NCBI GenBank assembly: GCA_963422385.1
Contig: OY729432.1
Span: forward strand, 2,480,001 to 2,544,000
Reading direction: 5' to 3'
Length of the DNA: 64,000 bases
Source of the DNA: JAJDTQ01 sp963422385
Lineage (GTDB): Bacteria > Desulfobacterota > Binatia > UBA9968 > JAJDTQ01
The notes under the pieces are model-generated. The model saw nothing but the letters and a program-made list of their open reading frames with translations, searched no databases and was not told the origin of the DNA. Position 1 is the stretch's first letter, and the number at the start of each line of letters is the position of its first letter. This document shows positions 17,490 through 26,344 of this stretch, piece after piece. Both the position numbers and the translations under genes were made by a program.

Positions 17490-18330
17490 TCCATGGGTCC
17501 GGTTCGGAAGGGGAGGCGGCCGCCGGGTAGGCAGGTGGGCGGCCGGCAGTACGCTATGTGCCCTGATGCTGTTGGGGTGGCTTTATGGCGGGTACGCCCT
17601 CGAGCTCTACGGTCAGGGGCGGCGGGCGTTGGCAACGGCGTCCGGCGTTGTCCGGACGGTGGCCCATGGGAGCTGGAATTTTGTTCTGACGCACCCCTAC
17701 TTCGCCGTCCGGGAAGTCAAGGTGCTCGGGGTCGAGAAGGTCAAGGGGACGGACATCGTGGTCATGTCCGGGCTGGGACCGCACACCCGAATCTGGCGCA
17801 TCGATCCCGTCGAGATGGAGGAACGGGTGCGGCGGCATCCCTGGGTCAGATCGGTCCGGATTCGGCGGGAACTGCCGGCGCGTCTGGTGATCGCCATCGA
17901 GGAATGGAGCCCGGGCGCCATCGTTGCCCTGGACAAGCTGTACTACGTGGCGGACAACGGCGTGATCTTCAAGGCTCTCGACGAAGAGGATTCCGTGGAC
18001 TTTCCGTTCATCACCGGCCTGCGGGCCGCGGAGTTGCCGCCGGAGGAGCCGGCCACGCGGGAGAAGTTGTCCGAGGCGGTGGGCTTCGGAAGAACGGTGG
18101 AGCAGACAGCGCTCGGCCTGTCCGAGATCCGTTTCCAACCCGGCGGCGGCATCGTCCTCTATCCGGTGTCCTACTCGGTGCCGTTCCACATGGGTTGGGG
18201 CGACTGGGACGAGAAGCTGAACCGGTTGGGGTGGTTCCTGAAGCAGTTCCAGGGAGAGGGAGCCCGTTTCCGGGCCGTTGACCTGAGTTTCCGGGGGCAG
18301 GTGGTGGCGCGTCCGCGGGGAAGGGTGTGA
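17482..18330 (+). CDS. ftsQ: Cell division protein FtsQ
   Basis: Bitopic divisome protein of 282 residues. A basic N terminus and one membrane segment (about residues 20-38) are followed by a POTRA domain that begins VREVKVLGVEKVKGTDIV, and the FtsQ beta domain with HPWVRSVRIRRELPARLVI. It joins FtsL and FtsB in the periplasm. The start overlaps ddl by 8 bp. Confidence 0.93.
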   Translation: MGSPWVRFGRGGGRRVGRWAAGSTLCALMLLGWLYGGYALELYGQGRRALATASGVVRTVAHGSWNFVLTHPYFAVREVKVLGVEKVKGTDIVVMSGLGPHTRIWRIDPVEMEERVRRHPWVRSVRIRRELPARLVIAIEEWSPGAIVALDKLYYVADNGVIFKALDEEDSVDFPFITGLRAAELPPEEPATREKLSEAVGFGRTVEQTALGLSEIRFQPGGGIVLYPVSYSVPFHMGWGDWDEKLNRLGWFLKQFQGEGARFRAVDLSFRGQVVARPRGRV

Positions 18331-18368
18331 TTCGATGGACAGGGTCAATGAACGAGTCGGGGAGATTC

Positions 18369-19598
18369 ATGGCTAAGAAGACCAATGTCGTTGTCGGGCT
18401 TGATATCGGAACCCACAAGATCTGTGCCGTGGTGGGAGAGCAGACGGAGCAGGGACCGGAGGTGGTGGGCGTCGGCATTCACCCGTCCCACGGCTTGAGG
18501 AAGGGCGTGGTGATCAATGTCGAGGTCACCATGGAAGGCATCAGGAAGGCGGTGGAGGAGGCCGAGATCATGGCCGGGTGCGAGATCAACACCGTCTTCG
18601 TCGGCATCGCCGGGGGACACATCCGTGGGTTCAACAGCCACGGCGTCGGGGCCGTCAAGAACAGGGAAGTGACCGACGACGACGTGGACCGGGTCATCGA
18701 GGCGGCCAAGGCCGTGCCCATCGCGATGGACCGGGAGGTGCTCCACGTGCTGCCGCAAGAATATGCCATCGACGGCCAGGGCGGCATCCAGGAGCCCCGG
18801 GGCATGGCCGGGGTCCGGCTCGAGGCCAACGTGCACATCGTCACGGGGGCGGTGGCCGCGGCGCGGAACATCATCAAGTGTTGCAATCGGACGGGGCTCA
18901 ACGTTGCGGATTTCGTGCTGGAGCCGCTGGCCTCCGCCGACGCCATCCTGACCCAGGAAGAGAAGGAGCTGGGGGTGGCGCTGGTGGACATGGGCGGCGG
19001 CACCACCGACATCGCGCTGTTCCACGGCGGCTCGGTGAAGCACACGGCGGTGCTGGGCGTCGGCGGCAACCACCTCACCAGCGATATCGCCGCGGGCCTG
19101 CATGCCCCGATGGCGGCTGCGGAGCAGTTGAAGCAGCGCTACGGATGCGTGGAAACCGACCTGGCCAACCGCAACGAGATGCTGGAAGTGCCCAGCGTGG
19201 GAGGACGGAGCCCGCGGTCGGTGTCGCGTCAGATTCTGTGCGAGATCATCGAGCCTCGCCTGGAGGAGGTTTTCCATCTGGTGCAGCGGGAGATCGGCAA
19301 ATCCGGATATGAGGACCATCTGGTGTCGGGCATCGTGATGACCGGGGGCTCGACGCTTCTGCCCGGAATCATCGAGATGGCGGAAAGGATCTTCAACGTG
19401 CCGGTGCGCCAGGGCGCACCGGGCAACGTCACGGGGCTGGTGGACGTGGTGTCCAGTCCGGTCTACGCCACCGGTGCCGGGCTTCTTCTCTACGGCCTCG
19501 GACAACAGGACAGGAAACTGTTTCGGATCCGGGACAACGACCATCTGTTCGACAAGGTCCGGGGCCGGATGACGGAGTGGTTCAAGGAGTTCTTCTAG
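18369..19598 (+). CDS. ftsA: Cell division protein FtsA
   Basis: Actin-like ATPase that ties FtsZ filaments to the membrane. 409 residues. Motifs: GLDIGTHKICAVVGE (phosphate 1), LVDMGGGTTDIALF (phosphate 2), IVMTGGSTLLPG (adenosine). The C-terminal end MTEWFKEFF is the amphipathic membrane-targeting helix. ATG 18369 with a close GGGGAG upstream gives the family start; in-frame ATG codons upstream would add a non-conserved tail. Confidence 0.97.
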   Translation: MAKKTNVVVGLDIGTHKICAVVGEQTEQGPEVVGVGIHPSHGLRKGVVINVEVTMEGIRKAVEEAEIMAGCEINTVFVGIAGGHIRGFNSHGVGAVKNREVTDDDVDRVIEAAKAVPIAMDREVLHVLPQEYAIDGQGGIQEPRGMAGVRLEANVHIVTGAVAAARNIIKCCNRTGLNVADFVLEPLASADAILTQEEKELGVALVDMGGGTTDIALFHGGSVKHTAVLGVGGNHLTSDIAAGLHAPMAAAEQLKQRYGCVETDLANRNEMLEVPSVGGRSPRSVSRQILCEIIEPRLEEVFHLVQREIGKSGYEDHLVSGIVMTGGSTLLPGIIEMAERIFNVPVRQGAPGNVTGLVDVVSSPVYATGAGLLLYGLGQQDRKLFRIRDNDHLFDKVRGRMTEWFKEFF

Positions 19599-19609
19599 CG
19601 GGAAAGAGT

Positions 19610-19648
19610 GGAAGCGGCCGGTCGGCGGGGGGTCGGTTGCTCGCTTCC
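19610..19648 (+). other. Inverted repeat in ftsA-ftsZ gap
   Basis: GGAAGCG at 19610-19616 and CGCTTCC at 19642-19648 flank a G-rich loop. It may affect relative expression of ftsA and ftsZ; function unproven. Confidence 0.35.
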
Positions 19649-19694
19649 GATGAATCGAAGAGGACAACGCAACGGGTGAAAAGGAGGAAGTGCT

Positions 19695-20924
19695 ATGTTC
19701 GAAATGGTGGAACCGGTTGATTCCGGAGCGCGGATCAAGACCATCGGTATCGGCGGCGGCGGCGGCAATGCGATCAACACGATGATCGAGGAGGGGCTCA
19801 AGGGTGTGGATTTCATCGTGGCCAACACGGACAGCCAGGCGCTGGACGCGAGCAAAGCCGACATCAAGGTCCAGATCGGGGATTCCCTTACCAAGGGGCT
19901 CGGAGCCGGCGCCAATCCGGAAGTGGGCCGTCGCGCCGCGATGGAAGACAAGGAGCGTATCCGTGAGTTCCTCACGGGTGCGGACATGATCTTCATCACC
20001 GCGGGGATGGGCGGAGGTACCGGCACCGGAGGCGCGCCGGTCATTGCCAGCGTGGCGCGGGAAGTGGGAGCGCTCACGGTCGGCGTGGTCACCAAGCCCT
20101 TTATCTTCGAAGGGAAGCGCCGCATGCAACAGGCGGAAGAAGGGATCCGGGAGCTGAAAGAAAAGGTGGATACCCTCGTGGTCATCCCGAACCAACGGCT
20201 TCTCAGCATCGCCGGCAAGTCGACCACGCTGCTGGAGACCTTCAAGGTGGCCGACAGCGTGGTGACCCAGGCGGTCCGGGGAATCGCGGACCTGATCGTA
20301 ACCCCCGGGCTCATCAACCTCGACTTCGCGGACGTCCGCACGGTCATGAAAGAGATGGGATTCGCGCTCATGGGCGCAGCCTCCGCTACGGGCGAGAACC
20401 GTGCGCTCGAGGCGGCCCAGCAGGCCATCTCCAGTCCGTTGCTGGAGGACGTGTCCATTAACGGCGCCCGCGGCGTCCTGATCAACGTCACCGGCGGCTC
20501 GGATATGAGCCTGTTCGAAGTCAACGAGGCGGCCACCCTGATTCAGGGCGAAGCCCACGACGACGCGACCATCATTTTCGGTGCGGTGATCGACGAGAGC
20601 ATCGAAGAAGAGCTGCGCATCACCGTCATTGCCACGGGGTTCGGCGACAACGGAGTCCGGGTGCCCGAGCCTGCTCCAGCCGAGCAGCAGCAGGCGCAGG
20701 CTCAGAAGCAGGGGCCCCTGGGGCTGGGTCTCAAGGATACCAAGGGCAAGAAGGTCGTTCACCTCGGTACGCTGGAGGATGACGGGTTCGGCGAGCCCAG
20801 TTGGCAGCGCGGCGATGCGGGAAAAGAACCAAGCGCGCCGGAAGTCGCCTACGACCTCAAGGAGGAAGAGGTGACCGAGGACGACTTCGATATTCCGACG
20901 TTCTTGCGCAAGCGGATGGATTAG
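19695..20924 (+). CDS. ftsZ: Cell division protein FtsZ
   Basis: Tubulin-like GTPase that forms the Z ring. 409 residues. Motifs: KTIGIGGGGGNAINTM near residue 15, the tubulin signature GGGTGTG near 105-111, and the synergy-loop region NLDFADVRTVM. A variable Q- and charge-rich linker follows from about residue 325. The C-terminal peptide DIPTFLRKRMD binds FtsA and other partners. A near-perfect anti-SD sequence (AAAAGGAGG) lies 8 bp before ATG, consistent with strong expression. Confidence 0.98.
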   Translation: MFEMVEPVDSGARIKTIGIGGGGGNAINTMIEEGLKGVDFIVANTDSQALDASKADIKVQIGDSLTKGLGAGANPEVGRRAAMEDKERIREFLTGADMIFITAGMGGGTGTGGAPVIASVAREVGALTVGVVTKPFIFEGKRRMQQAEEGIRELKEKVDTLVVIPNQRLLSIAGKSTTLLETFKVADSVVTQAVRGIADLIVTPGLINLDFADVRTVMKEMGFALMGAASATGENRALEAAQQAISSPLLEDVSINGARGVLINVTGGSDMSLFEVNEAATLIQGEAHDDATIIFGAVIDESIEEELRITVIATGFGDNGVRVPEPAPAEQQQAQAQKQGPLGLGLKDTKGKKVVHLGTLEDDGFGEPSWQRGDAGKEPSAPEVAYDLKEEEVTEDDFDIPTFLRKRMD

Positions 20925-21223
20925 CAGTCCAGCAGCGTTGTTGCTGCCGGCGCTGCATCGGCGGTGGCGGGCCCGTAACCTGCCCCTGCACCGTTGCCGC
21001 GCCGCTGCAAGAGTAGTGGCAGGGCTCCCCAGATCCCGAGGATCAGGCCGGCCAGGGCCCAACCGGCCTGATGACGGCCGCCGTGACGGGCGATGACGAA
21101 GCAAAGAATGCCGTCGCACAGGTGAATCGCGGCCAAGGTTGCCAGCAACGCGTGCAGTTCCAGATCCGGCTTGATGAAGTAGATGCCTGAAGCGTATGCG
21201 AGTAGTTCGGTAAGGTCCGCCAT
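20921..21223 (-). CDS. Small membrane protein of unknown function
   Basis: A 100-residue protein with two predicted membrane segments, about residues 24-46 (LHALLATLAAIHLCDGILCF) and 54-71 (AGWALAGLILGIWGALPLLL), then an Ala/Gly-rich tail ending in Cys. A plausible ribosome-binding site (AAAGGTCGAGG) precedes ATG. It converges on ftsZ and overlaps it by 4 bp. I do not recognise the family; coding status rests on frame length, start context and membrane pattern. Confidence 0.55.
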   Translation of the reverse strand: MADLTELLAYASGIYFIKPDLELHALLATLAAIHLCDGILCFVIARHGGRHQAGWALAGLILGIWGALPLLLQRRGNGAGAGYGPATADAAPAATTLLDC

Positions 21224-21244
21224 GCCTCGACCTTTACGGTGGTT

Positions 21245-21290
21245 CTCCTGATACTATTCTCCTGGTACTATATTCTTCTGGTACTATATT
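21245..21290. repeat. Three tandem 14-16 bp repeats upstream of mtnA
   Basis: CTCCTGATACTATT, CTCCTGGTACTATATT and CTTCTGGTACTATATT stand head to tail. Each contains a -10-like TACTAT. They end 26 bp before mtnA and could be promoter or operator elements. Confidence 0.6.
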
Positions 21291-21316
21291 GGAGCCTGGA
21301 CGAAAGATAAACCGAC

Positions 21317-22399
21317 ATGACCGTGAGAACCATCGAGTGGCGGGCCGGCGAGGTGATCCTCATCGACCAGCGACGACTCCCGCGCAAGGAGGTCTACCGG
21401 GTCTGCCGCAACTACCGGCAGGTGGCCCAGGCCATTCGCAGCATGGTGGTTCGCGGCGCCCCCGCCATCGGCGTCGCCGCGGCCATGGGGGTTGCCCTGG
21501 GGGCACGCCGCATCAGGCATCCGAAGTCGGTCGGGGCGGTCATGGAACGAGTATTTCGCACTCTGGAAAACACCCGGCCCACCGCGGTGAACCTTCACTG
21601 GGCCCTGGCGCGCATGCGGGCGGCCTACGAGGAGAACGGGGACGCCGGCCTGGAGTTGCTGAAGCGGCGGCTCGAGGATGCGGCCCTTGAGATCTACGAG
21701 GAGGACATCGCCGCGAATCGCATGCTCGGCGGCCTGGGCGCCGGGCTGCTGAAGCACTCCCGACGGATTCTGACACATTGCAACGCGGGGGCCTTGGCCA
21801 CCGCCGGCTACGGTACCGCCCTGGGGGTGCTACGGGCGATGAAGGAATCAGGCGCGGCGATCGATGAGGTGTTCGTGGACGAGACCCGACCCTTTCTTCA
21901 GGGCGCCCGACTGACCGCATGGGAATTGCGCAAGGAGAAGATCCCGGTCACCCTCATCACCGACAACATGATGGGCTACGTGATGCAAAGCAGACAGGTG
22001 GATGCCGTTGTCGTCGGAGCCGACCGCGTGGCCGCCAACGGAGACGTCGCCAACAAGATCGGGACCTACATGGTGGCGGTGCTGGCCCGGAGGCACGGCG
22101 TTCCCTTTTACGTGGCCTGTCCCACCTCCACGGTGGACCTCGGGTGTCCGTCCGGAGCCGACATCCCGATCGAGCAGCGAAGCCATGATGAGGTAACCCA
22201 CATCGCGGGGAGGCGCATCGCACCGGATGGAGTCAATACGCTGAATCCGGCTTTCGACGTGACCGACCATTCACTTGTCTCGGCCATCATTACGGAGAAG
22301 GCGGTGGTCACCCCGCCCTACAAAAAGAACCTGCGGACCGTGTGTCATTCGACTTCGCCCCGTTACGCCGGGGAGCCTGTCCGAGTAAGCGAATCGTAG
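21317..22399 (+). CDS. mtnA: S-methyl-5-thioribose-1-phosphate isomerase
   Basis: Aldose-ketose isomerase of the methionine salvage pathway. 360 residues. Signatures: VRGAPAIGVAAAMG near residue 45, the catalytic Cys in LTHCNAGALATAGYGTALG near 155, and the catalytic Asp in VGADRVAANGDVANKIGTY near 235. The enzyme core ends at PPYKKNLRTV. The last 17 or so residues (HSTSPRYAGEPVRVSES) are not family-like and coincide with a 78-bp inverted-repeat element. No other salvage gene is adjacent, so it may belong to a general nucleoside salvage role. Confidence 0.93.
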   Translation: MTVRTIEWRAGEVILIDQRRLPRKEVYRVCRNYRQVAQAIRSMVVRGAPAIGVAAAMGVALGARRIRHPKSVGAVMERVFRTLENTRPTAVNLHWALARMRAAYEENGDAGLELLKRRLEDAALEIYEEDIAANRMLGGLGAGLLKHSRRILTHCNAGALATAGYGTALGVLRAMKESGAAIDEVFVDETRPFLQGARLTAWELRKEKIPVTLITDNMMGYVMQSRQVDAVVVGADRVAANGDVANKIGTYMVAVLARRHGVPFYVACPTSTVDLGCPSGADIPIEQRSHDEVTHIAGRRIAPDGVNTLNPAFDVTDHSLVSAIITEKAVVTPPYKKNLRTVCHSTSPRYAGEPVRVSES

Positions 22400-22425
22400 C
22401 GTAGCGCCGGCGTCGTGAAGTCGAA
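22348..22425. repeat. Inverted-repeat element overlapping the mtnA 3' end
   Basis: TTCGACTTC at 22348-22356 is the inverse of GAAGTCGAA at 22417-22425. The element supplies the extra C-terminal codons of mtnA and its stop. Confidence 0.45.
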
Positions 22426-22454
22426 GGGCCTCCGTTCGAAATGAGCAGTGTCCA

Positions 22455-23798
22455 ATGTCCGTGATCGAGCGACAAGACGAGCTGGAAGCCTTCTTTCACG
22501 ATGCCGGCAAGCCTCGCGAGCGGTGGCGCGTGGGCACCGAGTACGAAAAGGTCGGCATCGAGCGCGACACGGCCAAGGCGTTGTCGTATGCCGGCCCGCG
22601 TGGCGTACGGGTCATCCTTGAAGGTCTGGTGAGCGACTATGGTTGGGAGCCGCAAGAGGAAGAAGGCTTCCTGATCGGCCTCAAGCGCGGAAACCACGCC
22701 ATTACCCTGGAACCGGGCGGTCAGATCGAGCTGAGCGGCGAGCCGTGCGACGACGTTCACTGCAGCAACGCCGAGTTCTCACAGCACATCCGCGAGCTCA
22801 TCGACGTGGCGGGGAAGTTCGACGTGGTGTTCCTCGGCTTGGGGATCCAGCCTTTCAGCCGCGTCGATGAGATCGAGTGGCTGCCCAAGCGGCGTTATCG
22901 CATCATGGGACCGTACATGGCCAAGGTGGGAACCCTGGGTCAACGGATGATGAAGCAGACCGCCACCGTGCAGGCCAACATCGACTACGGCGACGAGGCC
23001 GACGCCATGGCCAAGTTGCGAACCGCCATGGGTCTGGCGCCGGTCATCGGCGCGGCCTTCGCCAACTCGCCCATATCGGACGGGGCGCCCAACGGTTTCA
23101 AGAGCTACCGCGGTCACATCTGGACGCGCACGGATACGGACCGGTGCGGGCTGCTGGAATTCTGCTTTTCCCCCGATGCCACCTTCCACCACTACGTGGA
23201 ATACGCTCTCGACGTGCCGATGTACCTCATCTCCCGGGACGGGAACTACCTGGACATGACCGGGATTCCGTTTCGTCAGTTTCTGGAACGGGGCCACCAG
23301 GGTCACTACGCCACCATGGCGGACTGGCAGCTCCACCTGACCACGCTGTTTCCGGAGGTGCGGCTGAAGCACTACATGGAGTTCCGCTCCGCCGACAGCC
23401 AGGCGCCCGAGCTGATGCCGGCCTTGCCCGCGCTCATCAAAGGCATCTTCTACGACGCCGATTGCCTCCAGGCCGCATGGGACCTGGTCAAGGGGTGGTC
23501 CTTCGACGAGCGGATGACCGCCTATCACGATTCCCACCGAGACGGCGTGACCGCACGATTTCGGCGCTATTCGCTGGGTGATCTGGCAAAGGAGATGGTT
23601 GACATCGCCTGGGAAGGGCTGGCGCGCCAACGCGGATTGAACAGGCGTGGCGAGGACGAGACCATCCATCTGAAGCCTTTGCGTGACCTGGTCCAGCAAG
23701 GACTGTGTCCTGCCGACGTCATCCTTTACAAGTGGCGCGGCGAGTTCCGCCAGGACCTCCGGGCGCTCATCGCGGACAGTTCCTACAAGCTGCCGTGA
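22455..23798 (+). CDS. gshA: Glutamate-cysteine ligase, plant/alphaproteobacterial type
   Basis: First step of glutathione synthesis, ATP-dependent joining of glutamate and cysteine. The 447 residues match the GCS2 family rather than the E. coli GshA family: RVGTEYEKVG near residue 26, ITLEPGGQIELSGEPCDDVH near 80, KQTATVQANIDYGDEADAM near 170 and LKHYMEFRSADSQ near 300. Length is typical. No gshB is visible in this window. Confidence 0.94.
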   Translation: MSVIERQDELEAFFHDAGKPRERWRVGTEYEKVGIERDTAKALSYAGPRGVRVILEGLVSDYGWEPQEEEGFLIGLKRGNHAITLEPGGQIELSGEPCDDVHCSNAEFSQHIRELIDVAGKFDVVFLGLGIQPFSRVDEIEWLPKRRYRIMGPYMAKVGTLGQRMMKQTATVQANIDYGDEADAMAKLRTAMGLAPVIGAAFANSPISDGAPNGFKSYRGHIWTRTDTDRCGLLEFCFSPDATFHHYVEYALDVPMYLISRDGNYLDMTGIPFRQFLERGHQGHYATMADWQLHLTTLFPEVRLKHYMEFRSADSQAPELMPALPALIKGIFYDADCLQAAWDLVKGWSFDERMTAYHDSHRDGVTARFRRYSLGDLAKEMVDIAWEGLARQRGLNRRGEDETIHLKPLRDLVQQGLCPADVILYKWRGEFRQDLRALIADSSYKLP

Positions 23799-23849
23799 GT
23801 GCGGCCGCACGGCCCTCGCAACGGCCGCGGAAACCATACGAAACGACCC

Positions 23850-23878
23850 TGGACATTCCACGCGCTTCGCGCTAGTAT
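23850..23878 (+). promoter_or_regulatory. Promoter of the panB leader
   Basis: TGGACA at 23850-23855 and TAGTAT at 23873-23878 with a 17-bp spacer. It is followed by a structured leader of about 210 nt before panB. Confidence 0.6.
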
Positions 23879-23884
23879 CGCACC

Positions 23885-24068
23885 ATCTTTCCGGATATCT
23901 CCCGAGCGGCCAGGCTGAGCCGGCCGACTCTACGGGTGGAGCCCCGGAAAGACGTGCACTGCCGCTTGGATCCGGGGGAGCCGGACCGAGACGGATGAGA
24001 CATTCTGGCTTCTACCGTCTCCCACGGTAGCGGGATGGCCTTCCGGATTGGTCCGGGAGGCTTTTTTT
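23885..24068 (+). promoter_or_regulatory. Structured panB leader, candidate pan-motif RNA
   Basis: Between the 23850-23878 promoter and panB the transcript can fold into several G-C rich stems: a CCCCGGA / TCCGGGG pairing, a TCCGG / CCGGA hairpin, a perfect 7-bp hairpin at 24012-24030, and an intrinsic terminator at 24038-24068. Leaders of panB genes in deltaproteobacteria, Firmicutes and Chloroflexi are known to carry the pan RNA motif. Location and termination logic fit, but I could not verify the consensus. Confidence 0.5.
24038..24068 (+). terminator. Intrinsic terminator upstream of panB
   Basis: Stem 24038-24047 with 24052-24061 (one wobble), TTGG loop, then seven T. It sits only 28 bp before the panB start, so it likely works as an attenuator. 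Confidence 0.8.
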
Positions 24069-24095
24069 GTGGGGTTCTTCGAGGAGGATTACCGA

Positions 24096-24899
24096 ATGGG
24101 ACGGAAAATGACGGTTCCCGAAGTCCGGGGCATGAAGGAAAAAGGCGAGAAGATCGTTTGCCTTACGGCCTATGATTACTGCTTCGCCCGCATCTTGGAC
24201 GAATCCGGTATCGACCTCCTTCTGGTAGGCGACTCGCTGGGTTTGGTGGTGCAGGGACACGACAGCACGCTGCCGGTCACGGTCGATGACATCATCTACC
24301 ACACCAGGGCGGTGATACGGGGGCGCCGGCGCGCCCTGGTGGTGTCGGACATGCCCTTCATGACGTTCCAGTTGGGAGTGGACGAAGCCAAGCGCAACGC
24401 CGGCAGGCTGATCCAGGAAGGGGGCGCGGAGTCCGTCAAGCTGGAAGGAGGCGTGACTCAGGCCGCCGCCATCGAGGCGTTGGTGAAGATGGGCGTGCCG
24501 GTCATGGGCCACGTGGGCCTGACCCCCCAGTCGGTACATCAGTTCGGCGGCTACCGGATTCAGGGTCGCGGGGAGGCCGATGCCCGTGCCATCCTCGACG
24601 ACGCCATCGCGGTGGAGCAGTCGGGGGCCTTCGCGATGGTGCTCGAAGGAATTCCGGTTCAACTGGCACGGGAGATTACCCAGCGTGTGTCCATCCCGAC
24701 CATCGGCATCGGCGCCGGCATGCACTGCGACGGACAGATCCTGGTGGTTCACGACATGCTGGGGCTGTTCGATGATTTCACGCCCAGGTTCGTGAAGCGC
24801 TATGCCAAGCTCAAGGAGACCATCGGCGGCGCGGTCCGGAACTACATGGAGGAGGTGCGGACGGCGACCTTCCCGGCGGAGGAGCACACCTTCCACTGA
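24096..24899 (+). CDS. panB: 3-methyl-2-oxobutanoate hydroxymethyltransferase
   Basis: Makes ketopantoate from 2-oxoisovalerate and methylene-tetrahydrofolate, the first step to pantothenate and CoA. 267 residues in the usual TIM-barrel order: LTAYDYCFARILDESGIDLLLVGDSLG, DMPFMTFQ, SVKLEGG, GHVGLTPQS, and IPTIGIGAG near the C terminus. ATG 24096 follows GAGGAGG at 24081-24087. A longer frame would start inside the terminator hairpin. It forms an operon with panC. Confidence 0.97.
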   Translation: MGRKMTVPEVRGMKEKGEKIVCLTAYDYCFARILDESGIDLLLVGDSLGLVVQGHDSTLPVTVDDIIYHTRAVIRGRRRALVVSDMPFMTFQLGVDEAKRNAGRLIQEGGAESVKLEGGVTQAAAIEALVKMGVPVMGHVGLTPQSVHQFGGYRIQGRGEADARAILDDAIAVEQSGAFAMVLEGIPVQLAREITQRVSIPTIGIGAGMHCDGQILVVHDMLGLFDDFTPRFVKRYAKLKETIGGAVRNYMEEVRTATFPAEEHTFH

Positions 24900-24920
24900 G
24901 GGTGTGGCGGGGCTTTGCCC

Positions 24921-25784
24921 ATGGCAGCGTTACCCAACATTTCCGACATCAGGGAGATGCAGGCATGGAGCGGCCATGCTCGTCATGAAGGGAAGCGCAT
25001 CGTCCTGGTCCCAACCATGGGCTTCCTTCATGAAGGCCACCTGAGTCTGGTACGCCAGGGACGGACGAAGGGCGACCGCCTGGTGGTGTCCATCTTCGCC
25101 AATCCGACACAGTTCGCTCCCTCCGAGGACTTCGGCAGTTATCCGCGGGATCCGGACCGCGACGTCCGGTTGCTGATGGAGGAGCGGGTGGATCTCCTCT
25201 TCAACCCCACCGCCGAGGACATGTACCCGCGGAAGTATCAGACTTACGTGGACGTGGAGCAGATCAGCCAGCCTCTGTGCGGCGTCCACCGGACGGGGCA
25301 TTTCCGCGGTGTGGCCACGGTGGTGTTAAAGCTGTTCAATATCGTGCGCCCGCACGCGGCCATGTTCGGACTGAAGGACTACCAGCAAGTTCAGGTCATC
25401 CGGCGAATGTCGGAGGATCTGAACCTGGACGTCGAGATCTTTGTCTGCCCCACCGTGCGGGAGCCCGACGGCTTGGCCATGAGCTCTCGCAACCGTTATC
25501 TGGAGCCGCCCGAGCGTGAGGCGGCCCGGTGTCTTCAGAGCGCCTTGGGCAAGGCGGAAGCGCTGGTCCACGGCGGTGAGACCGCGGCCCGGAAGATCCG
25601 TGAAGCCGTGGTGGAGGAGATTTCCCGCCAACCCCTGGCCCGCCTCGAGTACGCGGACCTGTGCGACCCGAAGGAGTTGCAGCCCGTGGAAGAGGTGGAG
25701 GGTCCGACCCTGCTGGCCCTCTGTGCCTGGGTCGGCAAGGCTCGCCTGATCGACAACCGGATCCTGGCGGGAAAAGAGCTGTAA
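24921..25784 (+). CDS. panC: Pantothenate synthetase
   Basis: Condenses pantoate and beta-alanine with ATP via a pantoyl-adenylate. 287 residues. The nucleotidyltransferase HxGH motif appears as PTMGFLHEGHLSLV near residue 32, followed by the FANPTQF, GHFRGVATVV, FGLKDYQQ and SSRNRYL motifs. ATG 24921 is preferred over an in-frame TTG at 24915. It lies 21 bp after panB. panD is not in the window. Confidence 0.96.
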   Translation: MAALPNISDIREMQAWSGHARHEGKRIVLVPTMGFLHEGHLSLVRQGRTKGDRLVVSIFANPTQFAPSEDFGSYPRDPDRDVRLLMEERVDLLFNPTAEDMYPRKYQTYVDVEQISQPLCGVHRTGHFRGVATVVLKLFNIVRPHAAMFGLKDYQQVQVIRRMSEDLNLDVEIFVCPTVREPDGLAMSSRNRYLEPPEREAARCLQSALGKAEALVHGGETAARKIREAVVEEISRQPLARLEYADLCDPKELQPVEEVEGPTLLALCAWVGKARLIDNRILAGKEL

Positions 25785-25845
25785 GCGGCTCCCGTCCCGC
25801 GGCTGGATGCACCGGCCGCGGAACCGACGAATCGAAGACCCTCTC

Positions 25846-26319
25846 ATGGCTTCCACCAAGGAAACAAATCAGAAAACCGTCACGGTAAACCGGCGAGCCC
25901 GTCGGGAGTACTTCATCGACGAGTCCTTCGAGGCTGGCATGGTGCTGCTCGGCAGCGAAGTGAAGTCATTGCGGGACGGACGCGCCAACCTCGCCGACAG
26001 CTACGCGCGCGTCGACAAGGGCCAGGTGTTTCTGGTCAACTCCCACATCAGCCCGTATCCGGCCGCCAACGTGTTCAATCACGAGCCCACCCGGCCGCGG
26101 AAGCTGCTGTTGCACAAGCGCGAGATCTCGAGGCTCACGGGAAAGGTCAAGGAGCGGGGCTTGACCTTGGTTCCATTGAAGCTATACTTCAAGGACGGAC
26201 GCGCCAAGGTGGAGTTGGGTTTGGCCCGCGGCAAGAAGCTCTACGACAAGCGCGCCACGGTCAAGGAAAAGATGGTCCGGCGGGAGATGGAACGCTCCAT
26301 GAAGAGCCGCAGAAGTTGA
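25846..26319 (+). CDS. smpB: SsrA-binding protein SmpB
   Basis: Binds the tRNA-like part of tmRNA and brings it to stalled ribosomes. 157 residues. Family motifs: RREYFIDESFEAGMVLLGSEVKSLR, ANLADSYARV, and RKLLLHKREI. The C-terminal tail from about residue 130 is basic (KRATVKEKMVRREMERSMKS), as needed for the mRNA channel. The tmRNA gene starts 25 bp downstream, so both partners are adjacent. Confidence 0.97.
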   Translation: MASTKETNQKTVTVNRRARREYFIDESFEAGMVLLGSEVKSLRDGRANLADSYARVDKGQVFLVNSHISPYPAANVFNHEPTRPRKLLLHKREISRLTGKVKERGLTLVPLKLYFKDGRAKVELGLARGKKLYDKRATVKEKMVRREMERSMKSRRS

Positions 26320-26344
26320 CCGCCCGGGCCGGGTACTTATTATT

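Noticed and set aside
18345..21119. Very long open frame on - opposite ftsA and ftsZ
   Set aside because: Antisense shadow caused by high GC content. ftsA and ftsZ on + have full family motifs, and the antisense product has no recognisable domain or ribosome-binding site.
23885..24068. 6S RNA gene
   Set aside because: A short stretch (GCGGCCAG..TGAGCCG) resembles E. coli 6S RNA, but the long closing stem and central bubble could not be drawn, and the position fits a panB leader better.
26316..26343. Own promoter for ssrA (TTGACC, TATTAT)
   Set aside because: The -10 box would end 2 bp before the mature 5' end, so transcription would begin inside the tmRNA. Co-transcription with smpB is more likely.
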